NCBI GenBank assembly: GCA_013076295.1
Contig: RQOL01000824.1
Span: forward strand, 2,914,001-2,978,000
Source: Sanderia malayensis
Taxonomy: Eukaryota; Cnidaria; Scyphozoa; Semaeostomeae; Pelagiidae
DNA length: 64,000 bases
Direction of reading: 5' to 3'
Numbering within the stretch: the first letter of the stretch is position 1; the number at the start of each line of letters is the position of its first letter. A program made the position numbers and the translations under genes. The notes under the pieces are model-generated. The model was not told the origin of the DNA. It saw only the letters and a program-made list of their open reading frames with translations, and did not search any database. Positions 50,001 to 62,200 of this stretch are shown here, one piece after another.

Positions 50001-51822
50001 GAAAATTAGCGATTGATCAAGCAGCAGGCATATGATCTGAAATATTCACCAAGCAATCGAATGCTTTGATCTTCTCAACTTTATTTGAAATCCAAGTTTT
50101 GTTTTCAGAGCAAAAGTACACATCCATTGAAGAGGTGGCCGCCGCACTGAAGCGAAGAGATGTGAGAGGAGCATTGGTTGATGTTTATTCAGCGGCTACG
50201 AGAAATGATCTGTTTGAAGATCCTAACATCGTAGCAAAGAAACTTGTGAAATATCCGAGTGCATTTGGGTTCGTTTTGTCTGGTGATATGAACAACGTGG
50301 CTCCAAAATTCAGAGACTACCTCAAGCTTCATGCCAATGAGCTGCTTGAAAATATGAAAAACAAAACCGAAAACTTTGTGGTGAGATTTTTAAATTATTT
50401 TTTTCAATGATTGTTGAACAGATAAAATTCATGAAAATTAGCTGGGTAGTTTGTCCACTGTTGATCAAACAAACAAGAGGTTTTCTTGGTTGTAGAAATA
50501 ATGAGTAAACAATCATTTATTATCATTATTATTATTAGTTTAACCGACATTTTTGTACCTTCTGTGTTACTTTAGCTATTGTTATTGTATTGATATTGGA
50601 ACTGGTATGAGTATTAATATTAGTGTTAGTATTGGTATTGATAGTGAGGTATTGGTATTAATGTTAGTATTAGTATCGGTACTGGTATTGATATTGATAC
50701 TAGTAATGATATAACGTAAATCCTCGAATAAGCCCCCGGGGGCTTATTTGCAAAAACGAAATTTTAGCTGGATTATTATTCAATATTAAGCAAAATAAGA
50801 GCTATACCATGCAGCCAATCAATAGAGTTATTGGTTTAAACTTGCTGTTATTTGCAATACATTCATTAAACAACTTCAATGTCTGGAAGCTTGGGCCCAA
50901 TATCCTTGCAAATGACTATCAGGATGGGGGCTTATGGGGAGGGCTTATTCGGAAATAGGGGCTTATTCGAGGATTTACGGTACTGCTTTTGGTACTGTTA
51001 TTTGTGTTCCCATTTGTATTTGTCTAATAAATAGATAAGTAAATAAATATCAACTTGTTTTGTTTCGTTTAGGTTGGCGAGCCGTCAAAAGAACCCAAGC
51101 CTTTGTTTCATGAAGAATCTCCATTCTTCAAATATACTGTAATTGCATTCGCAATTCTTTTTGTTCTGTCTGCAATATGTGGAGTGACTTGTGACATTCG
51201 AAGACGTTACAAGGCAAAGCGCGTCACTGAGTCAGCAAGTAAGTTCACTAAAGCGCCCCCTCGACAAATCATATTTGAAATAATCTCCCTTTCAGCTAAA
51301 CGGCCTTCTTTCAATTCAAGTACCAAGTTGAAATGGTATTTTTCTACATAAGATGGTATGATATTTTGATGCAAGATTATTTGACATTGTGTGGCTAAGA
51401 ACTTTAAGCACAGGATAGCCAACCCCCTTAAGAGGGCTGGAATTAATAAGCGCCCTGGGGCGTCTGATAGAGGATTTGCTGTACTTTCTTTCATGTTTTT
51501 TCTTTGCGTTTCCACAGATGATGAAGCTTTGGACGAAATCGAAGCCGCTTGCCAGGATAGTCTGTTGAGATTTTATGAATCAACAAATTCATCACTGGGT
51601 AAGTTGTTCGACTCCCATTTACGCGCAAGAGTTGATTTTCTGCGCAGAAATACCTCAAGGCCAAGGCAGCGCCGATTTGTTAAGCTTTTCAATCGCGTTG
51701 CGTGGCAGCAAAGGGAGCGAGTTAGCCAATCACAAGTCCAGCCTGTGTGTGACGATGATAACTGCGCAGAGGTTGATCGGCCTCGCAGCGCTCTCGCTAC
51801 GGCAGCAGGAATGGCGGATTGA
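38240..51822 (+). CDS. TSP1-SEA-FN3 receptor with iGluR-like domain and K+-channel filter, copy 1
   Basis: Single-gene receptor-channel, 1625 aa, 22 exons: 38240-38324, 38856-39059, 39479-39646, 40684-40881, 41896-42033, 42241-43098, 43292-43438, 43555-43722, 44439-44609, 44999-45108, 45210-45277, 45606-45754, 46029-46319, 46908-47204, 47535-47840, 48045-48505, 49080-49171, 49428-49584, 49722-49788, 50109-50380, 51073-51238, 51518-51822. The signal peptide is LWVPLYFAVSFLSTVANA. Unfamiliar Cys modules follow (to ~264), then a Thr-rich linker (265-550), three TSP1 (550-712), SEA (713-821) and three FN3 (822-1119). The first lobe (APYIYRDEAGNMKGLFADML) leads to M1, pore THGYGDKTP, M3 with ALTSAFTS, the second lobe (ALVDVYSAATRNDLFEDP), M4 (~1490-1510) and a ~110-aa Arg-rich tail. 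Binding-protein fold and iGluR topology are read from order and motifs. Ligand and K+ selectivity are inferred. Glutamate may not be the ligand. Confidence 0.85.
39701..40020. mobile_element. MITE, TACCGTATTTCCTCGATTAA family
   Basis: Inverted termini TACCGTATTTCCTCGATTAA and TTAATCGAGGAAATACGGTA are exact over 20 bp. Subterminal AAACGCCCCC repeats lie inside both ends. 320 bp, no ORF, in intron 3 of channel copy 1. Confidence 0.85.
41046..41084. repeat. CA/TA microsatellite
   Basis: About 14 CA units followed by TA units, in intron 4 of channel copy 1. Confidence 0.85.
42325..42780 (+). repeat. Coding 36-bp minisatellite (12-aa Thr-rich repeat)
   Basis: About 12 in-frame copies of a 36-bp unit encoding TSTKATVQEPAL and variants (AIVQ, AIEQ, GP/QP/KP). 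It sits inside exon 6 of channel copy 1, where it forms a mucin-like stalk between the N-terminal modules and TSP1. Several adjacent units are identical at the DNA level, so the array is young and probably length-variable between individuals. The minus strand is also open across the array, which is a by-product of its period. Confidence 0.9.
48540..48930. repeat. Intronic minisatellite, CTCTTGGCTC-CAGCCTTTGC
   Basis: Tandem units of about 23 bp such as GCCTCTTGGCTCATCCAGCC. A larger block of about 94 bp, which includes TTTTGGCTCCCCGGCACAAT, recurs two to three times. It is intron sequence between the first-lobe exon and the pore exon of channel copy 1, although long ORFs run through it. Confidence 0.85.
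49080..49584 (+). other. Pore segment of channel copy 1 with THGYGD filter
   Basis: Exons 49080-49171 and 49428-49584. Translation gives GMYWAYITMGTH, then the first Gly of the filter split across the intron (GG|G), then YGDKTPTS and a long hydrophobic M3 (SFAMIWMLVGMVNLAIFTGA). The K+-channel consensus is T-V-G-Y-G-D; here Val is His. In iGluRs this place is a re-entrant loop with Q/N/G at the apex and no GYGD. The ALTSAFTS end of M3 sits where iGluRs have SYTANLAAF. Confidence 0.85.
49822..49972. mobile_element. MITE, TACAGTA-AACCCGCAT family, complete copy
   Basis: Termini TACGGTAAAAACCCGCATAT and ATATGCAGGTTTTTACTGTA are inverted repeats. The core has ACAATAGGCTATTGTTTCTT. Intron 19 of channel copy 1. 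Confidence 0.75.
50713..50982. mobile_element. MITE related to the TACCGTATTTCCTCGATTAA family
   Basis: The left end ACGTAAATCCTCGAATAAGC and the right end GCTTATTCGAGGATTTACGG are inverted. The interior, with AACTTGCTGTTATTTGCAAT, is shared with 30862-31275. Intron 20 of channel copy 1. Confidence 0.75.
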
Positions 51823-53213
51823 GCATGTAAATAAAAGAGGATTGTGTCACTCGTGTGCATTCAATTATCGCCCAGAGCGTTTGTTAAATTGCTTTTGCAA
51901 GGCATGGCACCATGGAAACCTGGAAATTACTGGAGAGGGTTTTTAACTTGTGTCAGGTTCATGAAAGGGGCATGTTTGTGTCAAATGTTGTTTCTTTACA
52001 AGTATGTTCAGAAGTATTTTTTCATCCTCACTTTGGGAGTTATGACATTTATTATGCTGCCATTGTTTGAGCCGAGGAGAGAGCTATTTTTTGTTCTTGC
52101 ATCAAGTTTGTAACTCTAAGATATACTTTAAAATTTTCAAAATATTTAGTAAAGAGAATATGGTTCACAAAAGTTGCTGCTGCAAAATATAATGAATACT
52201 AAAAGAACGAAAATTTATGTAAGATTCATAGTTTTCGTGTTGCATTGATTGTATATAATTTTACGAAGTATTGTATATTATATTACTTTCCCAGTTAAGT
52301 AGATACTCCAGCAAACACTATTCAAGATTAAAAACAGCATATGCAATAGCATAAAATTGGAAATAACCAGTTTATTTATTTAATTAATTAAGAGACAATA
52401 CCAAAGTAAAACCAGTACTGTATGTGCTGGATTAATTTTTATACAGGTAACACCACTCAATTTTATTCAAATATAACCAAGGTTCAAGCTAGGTTTCAAG
52501 CTTTAAGCTGGTACCACAGTTAAAATTGTAAATAGCCAAGTAATCTTTTTACTTAATTAAGAGATAAATCTCAAACAAACAAGTTCTGTTTGATTATATG
52601 CTGCAATGCGATTGCTTTTCCTACGGGTGGTAGAATTCAGTTGTAATCAAATAAATCTAGTTTCTCAAGTGGTTTTCATGAAGAACCAAAACAGTCGCTA
52701 CCCTACACCTTTGTTCTTCTCCCCCTTACGTTAGTTATTGTACATCTTTGGTTTCACATAGATCAGTTCTTCTGAAGGATAATTCATAGCAACATTGTGC
52801 CTGAGTCTGACAATGCCTTGCAGTTACCAGCATCCCTTGCCAATAGTCAGAATGCATTCATTTTGTGAACTGAGCATTCCAAGTGAATGCAGTGCTGCTC
52901 TGTTTTCATTGTTCCCTCTCCCTACGCTGTTTACTTGAATCTCACCAATGGAGATAAATGGCCTCGTTAATTATTAATTTCTCGTATCACTGAGAAGGTA
53001 AGATTTGAAAGCAATGAAATTGACGTATTGCATTAGATTGATCGAGTCTTTCTTTCTTCACATGTAGTAAGACGATTTGAAGTTTGGCTTTTTTTGTTGT
53101 TTGAGGAAGTTTGCTCGGTTTATTGTCAGAAAGCATAGCTTGATCGAAGCTGCTGGTAGATCATGTTGTCTGATTTTTTCTTGGCGTTACTTTCTAAGCA
53201 AAGCTGCGTGAAA
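51823..53213. other. Intergenic region between the two channel copies
   Basis: 1.4 kb, AT-rich. AATAAA at 51830-51835, only 7 bases past the stop of copy 1, is its likely poly(A) signal. The promoter and 5' UTR of copy 2 must lie within this stretch. No other gene is seen. Confidence 0.55.
51830..51835 (+). terminator. Poly(A) signal AATAAA of channel copy 1
   Basis: AATAAA 7 bases after the TGA stop. If used, the 3' UTR is very short. Confidence 0.45.
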
Positions 53214-56200
53214 ATGGTAAGTTGCCTGTTTTGTTTTTTTCAATTTTACTCGTAAATGTTTCCATTTTGTCTCATAATTCACTTCATATTAACACCTAAT
53301 TTGCCAAGAAAGAAAAACAAGACTAGAACATGCTTACCCTCGATGACAGAGTATAAAGGACATTGGTAACTTATTTTGATAAAATATCTAATGATGCCAA
53401 CTCTTTGGATGAAAAAAGTTAGGAAACCATTATACTAATCACCCTCAAACTTGAAAAGAAAGCTGCAAAAATAGATCAGTCAAAACATTGTACAATTAAT
53501 ATTGTGTGGGAAACTTTTCTTAACAAGCTCTTGGGGTGGTATTGAAATTATTCTTTTAGACGATTATGTGGGTTATTTCTATCCAAAAGGCAGCTCTTTA
53601 GCAGTTTGATATTTGGAAATAAATATCCTTAAAAGTTAAGCACATCTGTTTTAGCTTAAATCTGCAAAATTAACAACGTTTAAAAGCTCACTCGAAATTC
53701 GATGTTATGGTAAAAAGCAGGTATATTATTTGGCTCACTTTTGTTCACCCAGTTCATAAATTGGGAAGTTCACCCACTTCGACTTAAGCTAACCCGGTTT
53801 ACTTTAATTCAGATAATTAACGAAGTTTTCTTTTCAATAGACATCAACAAGCGGTATGCTATATTCATGCATAGTTAATATTTTGTTTATGCTATTTAAT
53901 GTCAATGGACTTTGGCTTGAGGCCAAACGTCATAAAGCAATGCCACAGTGAATAATGAATGCAGACAGTACTAGAACCAGAATACAAAATTTGTAATGTT
54001 CAAATTGCTTTCATGGCAACCAGCGAATAGCAACTGGTTTTATTCTGTTCTTAATTGACAGCGGGCGTCGCCGGACGGTTACGCGGTTTCAATAGATCAA
54101 TAACATATTATTATTCTTTGATTCCGATTTTTCCATTTACCACCCGTGCCATGGCTGCATGATGAAGTTTCCTTTTCGTAAACAAACGTCACGATGCATG
54201 GTTTTATCAAAACATTTTCACCTCTGAAGATTGCAATATGTAATCGATAAAATTATGAACACGATTCATTATTTTCAATTGAACTTAATTTTTGAAATTG
54301 TATTCTCAATTATATCATTTGTTATGTGAGCTTTGTTTCATTTTCCGATGCTTGCAATTTTTTAAGTGAAACTGCGGGCGCAAATTGTGTCATGTGAGTT
54401 ACAGCATAAAAGCATTTTATACTTCAAAATAAATTTTTTCTCATGCTTTCAACTTTGTGTGATTAGAACATCCTGGAAGAGGAGGGGGTCATTGCCATAA
54501 ATGGGGGTTGTACAGTCGACTCTAATTCGAGCACCCTGGGGAAGGGTGAAAATGTTCGAATTACAAAAAGTTCGAATTTAGAGGTTTGTTTTATAAGAAT
54601 TGGTTCATTAGTGATCCTTGAAGGGACGGTGAAGTTCGTTCGAATTAGATAGAGTTCGAAATACACGAGCTCGAACTATGCAGATTTGACTGTATCAAGT
54701 TTGGCTTTTGGTTCGAACTAACGCCTTAAAAGGAGCTGAGAATTGCTTCGGATTATTGAGAAATTTTATTCCAAATATTCGTGTTCTTTTTCAGGTTTTC
54801 TTCCCGGCCATTTTGCTGCTGGCTCAAGTCATTGTACCACAACAAGTATATGGTAAATATATAGCTACAATCGTTTTTAATTCAGCGCCTGCTCTGACAT
54901 TGAAGCTTCGATACGCGCTCTTTTCGATTTCACTCCAGTAACCTGGCAACCAGACCCTCTTAACGACTTTTCTTTTAAGAGGGTCTGGTTCCCAGTGTAG
55001 CATCATAGGGGTCTCGAGATAATAAGTCTACGTTGGTGAAGTTATTACACTTCGACGGTTAGTTTTGAATCAACCAATACAAATACTCCAATTGTTCGTA
55101 TTTCAACATTTTGACGGATAGCCAACAATCAAGTGATTTGAAAATGATATGGAAATATTCTTCAAAGTTCTAGGAACATTTTTGCGTAATTAGTTCTTCT
55201 GTGCCCTGAGGAAAAGACCACTGCAAACGTGAATATAATTGACTTGAAACAGTTAGGCTCTTATCTCGGTTGTCTCATGTTGTCTTGCACTCACTTATCC
55301 TCATATGGTTCCCCTGGATTGTGCATTTTATTCACCCTAGGCTCTGAAAATCATGACTTTTATTACGACTAAATACCATGTTTATGTAAATCAATAATTG
55401 CGCTTGCAATCGTCATCACAAATTGTTTTGCTATTTTCCCCAGGTTACCCTTACATTGAGTATGGACAGGGAGCCCAAAGAGGTAGAGTTTGTTTGCAAG
55501 GGAAGGTGGAAACTGGCTATGTCAATCTGACAACAATCGTCGCCGACTGTTGCTCAGCAATTCCAGTGAGGTTTGAAAATAATTCGCTTCACCAAGGAAC
55601 TGACTGTTTCTGGCTGGATGAGACCACCTCCATGCTTTTAAGACGTCCTGCAAACGGTATGCATAGTCAGGCAAATCTATGTATCATTGTAGATAAATGC
55701 TTTTTAAAAAAGGTATCATGTGGTGTTTATGTTATGTACAGTGTACATGAACAAGTTCCCTGTGCCTGGCTCGTATGTTAATATACTGGTTAAATAGTTC
55801 GTCATGATTGGTTTGATTATTTGTGTTCTTTTGTTCAAGAAAATTGCACTAAATTCGAATTTATTAATGGAAAGATGATGTTGCGGAATAATCCAGGAGG
55901 GGGGCAAAAATTATTTCTCGGAGATGTTGACAATGGTTTACGCCTTACCGATTCGCCACCCATCAATGAAACATGGAACTTGAATGGTAAGCCATCAATA
56001 ACCTTGGTTCCCTGTGTTTTCAGTTGCATTCCGTTACGTTGCATTCAGTTTGTCACTGCATCACCTCTGATCACGTGTTATTGTTGTTTTAAGGAGCGTG
56101 TCCTTCACCTAAATCAAATTCTACCGGTGAGTAGGATAATCTTTTTAATTGGTAATGATGATAATTAAAAGTAATAATGATGATGATATCATAAATAATT

Positions 56201-59200
56201 GGTAATGTTTGTATGACAAGTCATTTTTATAAGAAAACCCGGTTTGTCAAAGACCAGAATTAGGGTTGGACAAAAATTTGATTCACCTATTTGATTCGGC
56301 GCATGAGAACAGCGATGTTTAACTTTAGGTCCAAGAAACTTTAGTACTAGGTCGAAGAACAATTAAAAACTGTAAAATTTGTCATCTTAAAAAGGAGTCC
56401 AGAGACATTAATTTGTGCACGACATAGTCATTGTGACTATGAAGGATTTTTCTAGCTTTTCTTTGTAAAAAGTTTTAATTTGTGATTTTGATCTGCGCGG
56501 GCTATTTTTGTGACGATCTTGTTTTGTGTCCATCCAAAAATAATCAACTTCAAAACAATAAGGTAATTTTAGATCACAAAGATAAGAAACCAATAAAGAC
56601 ACTTTTTTAGTACCAAGTGCTGATCTTCAAAGTTCTTATCAACTAAAAAATAAAAACATGTACTGTACCAGATCGTCTTTACATACGCCATCTATCAATA
56701 ACTATTTTTGCTATATTGCTAACAACATGGTACTTGCCTTTGCTATTAAATTTTAAAACTAATATCATCATTGATACTACTGTAGCAGTTAATGCTGACA
56801 GTGAATAATTTTGGAATTCTGATATGAGGAAACTTAAGTGGAATCAAAAATTCTATCTGGGTAAATTAATGCTCGAAAAAGGAACAGTTCAAGGAGCTTT
56901 GTTTTATTATGTGTCCTCTTACATTAAGACTTAACTTCATTGTCAATTAAAGACGTTATAGAAGAGTTCTTACCATCTGCATTTATTTTTCTTTTCAGTT
57001 GTGGCATCCAAGGTTTATATTGGTGAAAATGGGAAATACATTCGCGTGGATTCCTCTAACAATCCGACGGCTTTAAACCAGGCTTCAAATATAGCAGAGT
57101 TTTACTCAAATGGTGAAATTTGGTTTGGATCTCTTTGCATGACCTTGGAAGGTGAATTTCCAAGGAGGTTGGGTGACTTAAAAATCAAAAAGTTCAGATT
57201 TGAATCAGGTAATTCGGCAAAAATACATCTGATAAACAAATGTATAAGTTTTATATCCCATGCAACGAACAGCTATGGTTTTCACGGTACTTCAGTTTTT
57301 ACCAGCAACCGTCAACGACCCTTGACGCCTATATGATGACCAGACCAGGCTTTAAAATGAAATCAGGAATATCGAATTTAAGTGCAGCTTTTGCAAGAGT
57401 CGTTGCTGTTACATTTTCACCATATAGTTGTCATTCTTTGTGGAATATTAAGCAAGCTTTGTTTATCTTTATTCACCCATAATGTCTAGATCTATACATT
57501 CCTATTTTTAGATTGCCGTGGAGTTAGGTTTGTCCACAGGCCTTCGACATTCACCTATGAACTTTTAAATACTGCTTATTGCATCATGCGATCGGGTAAT
57601 GCTTTTCAATTACTGGAATGCGGAGGAGGTATGACAAACATTTGGTTTCATACTTTGCTTAGTTGTATATTGCTCCATTTGTTTTTCATTCTCATATGCT
57701 GCTTCGTTCTTTATTTGTAATGCTTTTTCCTTCTTTCTTTGAACTTAGCTGCAACGCCCCACACTACCTCAACTCTTGGAACTTCCAGCACAGCTAGCAT
57801 CACAGCTTCGACCGGTATTTGTAGCTCCATTATTTATTTATTTATTAATTCTTTATATGTCGCTCTATTTTTTTTCATTCTCATATGCTGCTTCATTCTT
57901 TATTTGTAATGCTTTTTCCTTCTTTCTTTGAACTTAGCTGCAACGCCCCACACTACCTCAACTCTTGGAACTTCCAGCACAGCTAGCATCACAGCTTCGA
58001 CCGGTATTTGTAGCTCCATTATTTATTTATTTATTAATTCTTTATACGTCGCTCTATTTTTTTTCATTCTCATATGCTGCTTCATTCTTTATTTGAAATG
58101 CTTTTCCTCCTTTCTTTGAACTTAGTTGCAACGCCCCACACTACGTCAACTCTTGGAACTTCATAGTCGGGTCTTAAAGTCCCGCTAATTTCATTGAAAC
58201 GTTTTTTGTTAACTTATCTTCATTTTTCTTAGTTCCGTCGCTAACTTCCATTTATCCAACCCCGAGTACGACACCATCACCCACTGCAACACCCACGTCG
58301 AAACGTAAGTTCACTTGCATTTACTGTAAAGGAAGGAATCTGGCTACAGAAAACTTTCCGTTGGAGAAGGGCGTCCGCGTCTTAATTCGAGAGAGGTGTA
58401 TTGTATTATTGTATTATTTTGTAGCCTCGGTTGGATGCACTGGAGCTTGTTTGCGGCTTGCATCACCAGGACAACAATGCGGAGACTTTTGCAAGAGCCT
58501 GGGTAAGAGATTGTCATACCTTACTTTTGAATTTGCTTTGTTAATACAGCTGAATCTCGATATATGGATGTTTATCAATATATGAAATTTGAAGGAACAA
58601 ATATGTTGATTAGGAGGTAAATTAGGAGCTCGTTAACTTTACAGTAAATTGTGAAGCAGCTTTGGGAACCCAGTATTTAAATTGGCACACTGAGAAGTTA
58701 CCCATAAGGGTAAATTGTGAATGTTAATTCGAGATTTCACTTTGCAAATTTCGCTCAATTTTAGGCCTGTTTTGCTCGAGCTCAATTGAGACTGGAAACT
58801 CGGTTTCTGCATTCACGAGTTCTGGTGTCGTTTGCAATGACACAACATCAAGTATGCAGTGGAAAATGTCATATGACCCAGCATTTCTCCTGCGCAATTC
58901 CGCCTGCACGGGTTACATGAATGTCAATCAAACTGTTCATTGCACTGTCCAAGGCTTCGCTGACGCCAACGTCAGGAGGCTATGCAAATGTGTGACGTCG
59001 GGTGAGTTTTATTACTAGTAAAATTACTTTCTCGTTTATTGCCTGGACCTGCACCTAGCGCCTAGTGTCCCGAATCGTATTGAGTACTTCGTTATTTAGG
59101 AGGTCTCTAATTTGATTTGCCACTATAATTTTGCCCGTCCGATTTTAGCCGAAGAAGATAGTTTCAATAACTGGGTGCCATGGTCGGCTTGTATTGTCTC

Positions 59201-62200
59201 CTGTGGAGGAGGAACCCAGCTCAGAACCAGAACATGCAAAATGGATTCCTGTACAGGAGATTACTCTGAACAGATTTCGTGCAATGAGCAGCCCTGTCCA
59301 AGTATGTCAACCTCAAATATTTGTTATCGTTTCCCCCTGTTATTTCACTGGCTTTCGTTCGTTTGTTCGGAGCCTTCTCACGATTTCCTTCTGTTTAGCA
59401 AAACTCCGGTACGAGATCTAAAGACATCATTGAATTACTTTGCTTACTGGAAGTATGCTTTTACAGCGGAAGTCCAGGGGGCTGTCCGATAAAACTATTT
59501 ACATTCTATGCCACGTTGTTTACAGTTGATGGCGGCTTCTCGAGCTGGACTGTGTGGAGCAGCTGCAGTGTTACCTGCGGAGGAGGGACGAGAAGTCGAA
59601 CAAGGGACTGTAATAACCCGTCTCCATTGAACGGGGGTTTGAACTGTTTTGGATTAACGGAAGTTTCTGAAATTTGCGGCTCGTCATTTTGTCCAGGTAA
59701 GTTACAAGTTGTGCTTCCTTTAACTTTCACTTATGACTTACAATTACGGTTATTCATAGATAGGGGCCCGCGGCGTGTATCACGTTAACATGGAGGGCGG
59801 TTATTAGAGCGGCGAAGATGGAAGTTTGTTTTAAGCGTTATGATATTGTTCCACGTCATTTCCTTGATAGTTCACGGTGGTTGGACAGAGTGGACAGCAT
59901 GGTCGGCCTGTGATAAACCTTGTAATACTGGCATGTTCAGGAGATGGCGTTATTGTACAAACCCATCTCCCCTGTATAATGGCAATGAATGCCAGGGGAA
60001 TGCAACCGAAGGCATGCCATGCAATACCAATATATGTCCAGGTAGGACTGATTTGCTTTGTGTTTACTCTACGCTCTTTTGTTATCTGTTCTATGTTGCT
60101 CTATGTACTCTGTTGTTTTTGCTTTTTGTTGCTTTATTTTGTTGTTATCTGTTCTATGTTGCTCTACTCTACTCTTCTACTCTGTTGCTATCTGTCCTGT
60201 GTTGTTATATTTAGCTGTCATCTGATCTATTTTGCTAATCTCCTCCAGTGTGTTTGTGTTCATCTTTCCTCTTGTTGCTCCAGCCTTTTTACGTCACGTT
60301 TCTCTTTTTTCAAACCACGTTTCAATTGCTCTGTGCATTGCGTTGTGCTCACTTCTGCATGCCATTTGTTACTTGTTTTCCAGCTGAGAGCATTGCCGTG
60401 GCCAACCTTCGTTTGAGGGCTGATTGGGCTGCAGATATGAGCAACCATGGATCACAGAATTTCACCAACTTCTACAGCCTTCTAACAACCAGCGTCAGTA
60501 TTTCTACTATGTTTAACTTGTATCTAATTCCACACTGTCAACACGTTGAATTGATTCTGACAATCTGTATCATTTTTATTTCTAGGTTCGCAGTATTTAC
60601 GATTTCTCAAATTTAAATTCAACTTATCATTTCCTGATAGTAGAAAGTCTGAAGTAAGTTAATTCGAGAAATCGTTCACTTCAAAGTCTCGCAAATAGGA
60701 AACAATCATCTTTTTCAAAGCTATTGTACTATAAACAATGGGCTATTGTATAATCTATTGTTTTCTGTATTGTATCCATCAAATGTTTCTCATGAGATGT
60801 CTTATGTAATACAGTAGAAAACCCTCAAAGATCCCCCAAAGATAGGTAGATGCTGCGAAGTAGCATGTAAATTACCCGTGCGCAGGCTTACTCAGCAAAG
60901 TATGTGGGTGATATATCGAATTGCTACATTCTTACTGTACCTCTACTTGATTTGATTCTTAATTCTTTTTAGGCAAGGCAGTGTGATTGCGACTTTCACC
61001 CTGTTCTTTTCCTCTTTGGACTCCTTCCAAGTATTGTTGCTACAGGATTCGATAGAAAACGATAAATATCTCGGCAAACTCAAAATTACCGGCTTCAATA
61101 ATACCTACAACACGACAATAGGTTTGCTTATGTTTACACAGATCTTATTTCAATGTATCTGCTATTACAACTACATAAACCTTTGCAGTACAGTTCCCCA
61201 GGGGGGAGGGGGCACTCGTAAAAATTTGGGTAATTGGGACCCTTCTGGCTACGCCTCAATTGCAGCTAGAGTTTTTAGCTTGAACAAATGTCTTCTTGTT
61301 TTGTTTTTTAGATATGTCAGCATGTCGCAGGTTTAAGGTAATAATTTCATGCGATTTGTCATTTTTTTGCAGTACCAACATCTGCCCCACTGAACTTCAC
61401 TCTGACAGCACTGTCAACAACTTCGATCAAGGCAGAATGGGGAGAAGTTCCCAAAGATCAACAAAATGGAAATGTAACTGGATACATTTTGTTTTACCGG
61501 GAAAAAATGCTCATTTCTGCGTCATACAAAAGTTTGGCGACTGTCAAATTGGATGCAACTATTCTTGGATTATCTGTCTTCACGGAGTACGTGTTCAGAA
61601 TTTTATCCTACAATCGAAACGGCAATGGATTAGCCAGTACTGAAGAGACTATTCATACCAAAGAATCGAGTAAGTATTTGAGATACGTCATAGTAATGAT
61701 TATGAATATCTTAATCATAATTGCAATGACAATGATTACGGCGATACTAGTGGTGGTGTAGCCTTGTGGTTAGGGCGCTGGATTTCGTATCCGTGAAGTG
61801 TGACGTTCATGGGTTCGAGGGTGACGTTCATGGGTTCGAACCCATGTGCGATCGAAATCCAAAACTATAAGCCGTGACCAAACTCAGCTGTTCATCCCTC
61901 CGAAGCCTGTAGTAAATAAATACCCGGATGGGGTTAAGAAGTTTATACCAACTGGACCCACGTTGAAAACAGTTTTCTCACAATTGAACAGGCTACTCGG
62001 TATCCAGCATTCGTATTCGTGACTTATTTACTTACTCCGCAATAATAATATCATCTTTTTTGCAGCACCGAGTCAACCACCAACAGGATTGGCAGCCAAC
62101 GCCACCTCAGGTTTCTCAATCATAGTCTACTGGAAAAATATTGCGCAGCGCGCATGGAACGGCATACCGGTTGGCACAGTTGTCGAATATTCAGACAACA

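Noticed and set aside
58124..58165. Third copy of the duplicated linker exon as a real exon
   Set aside because: The donor is lost and TAG follows in frame; treated as dead.
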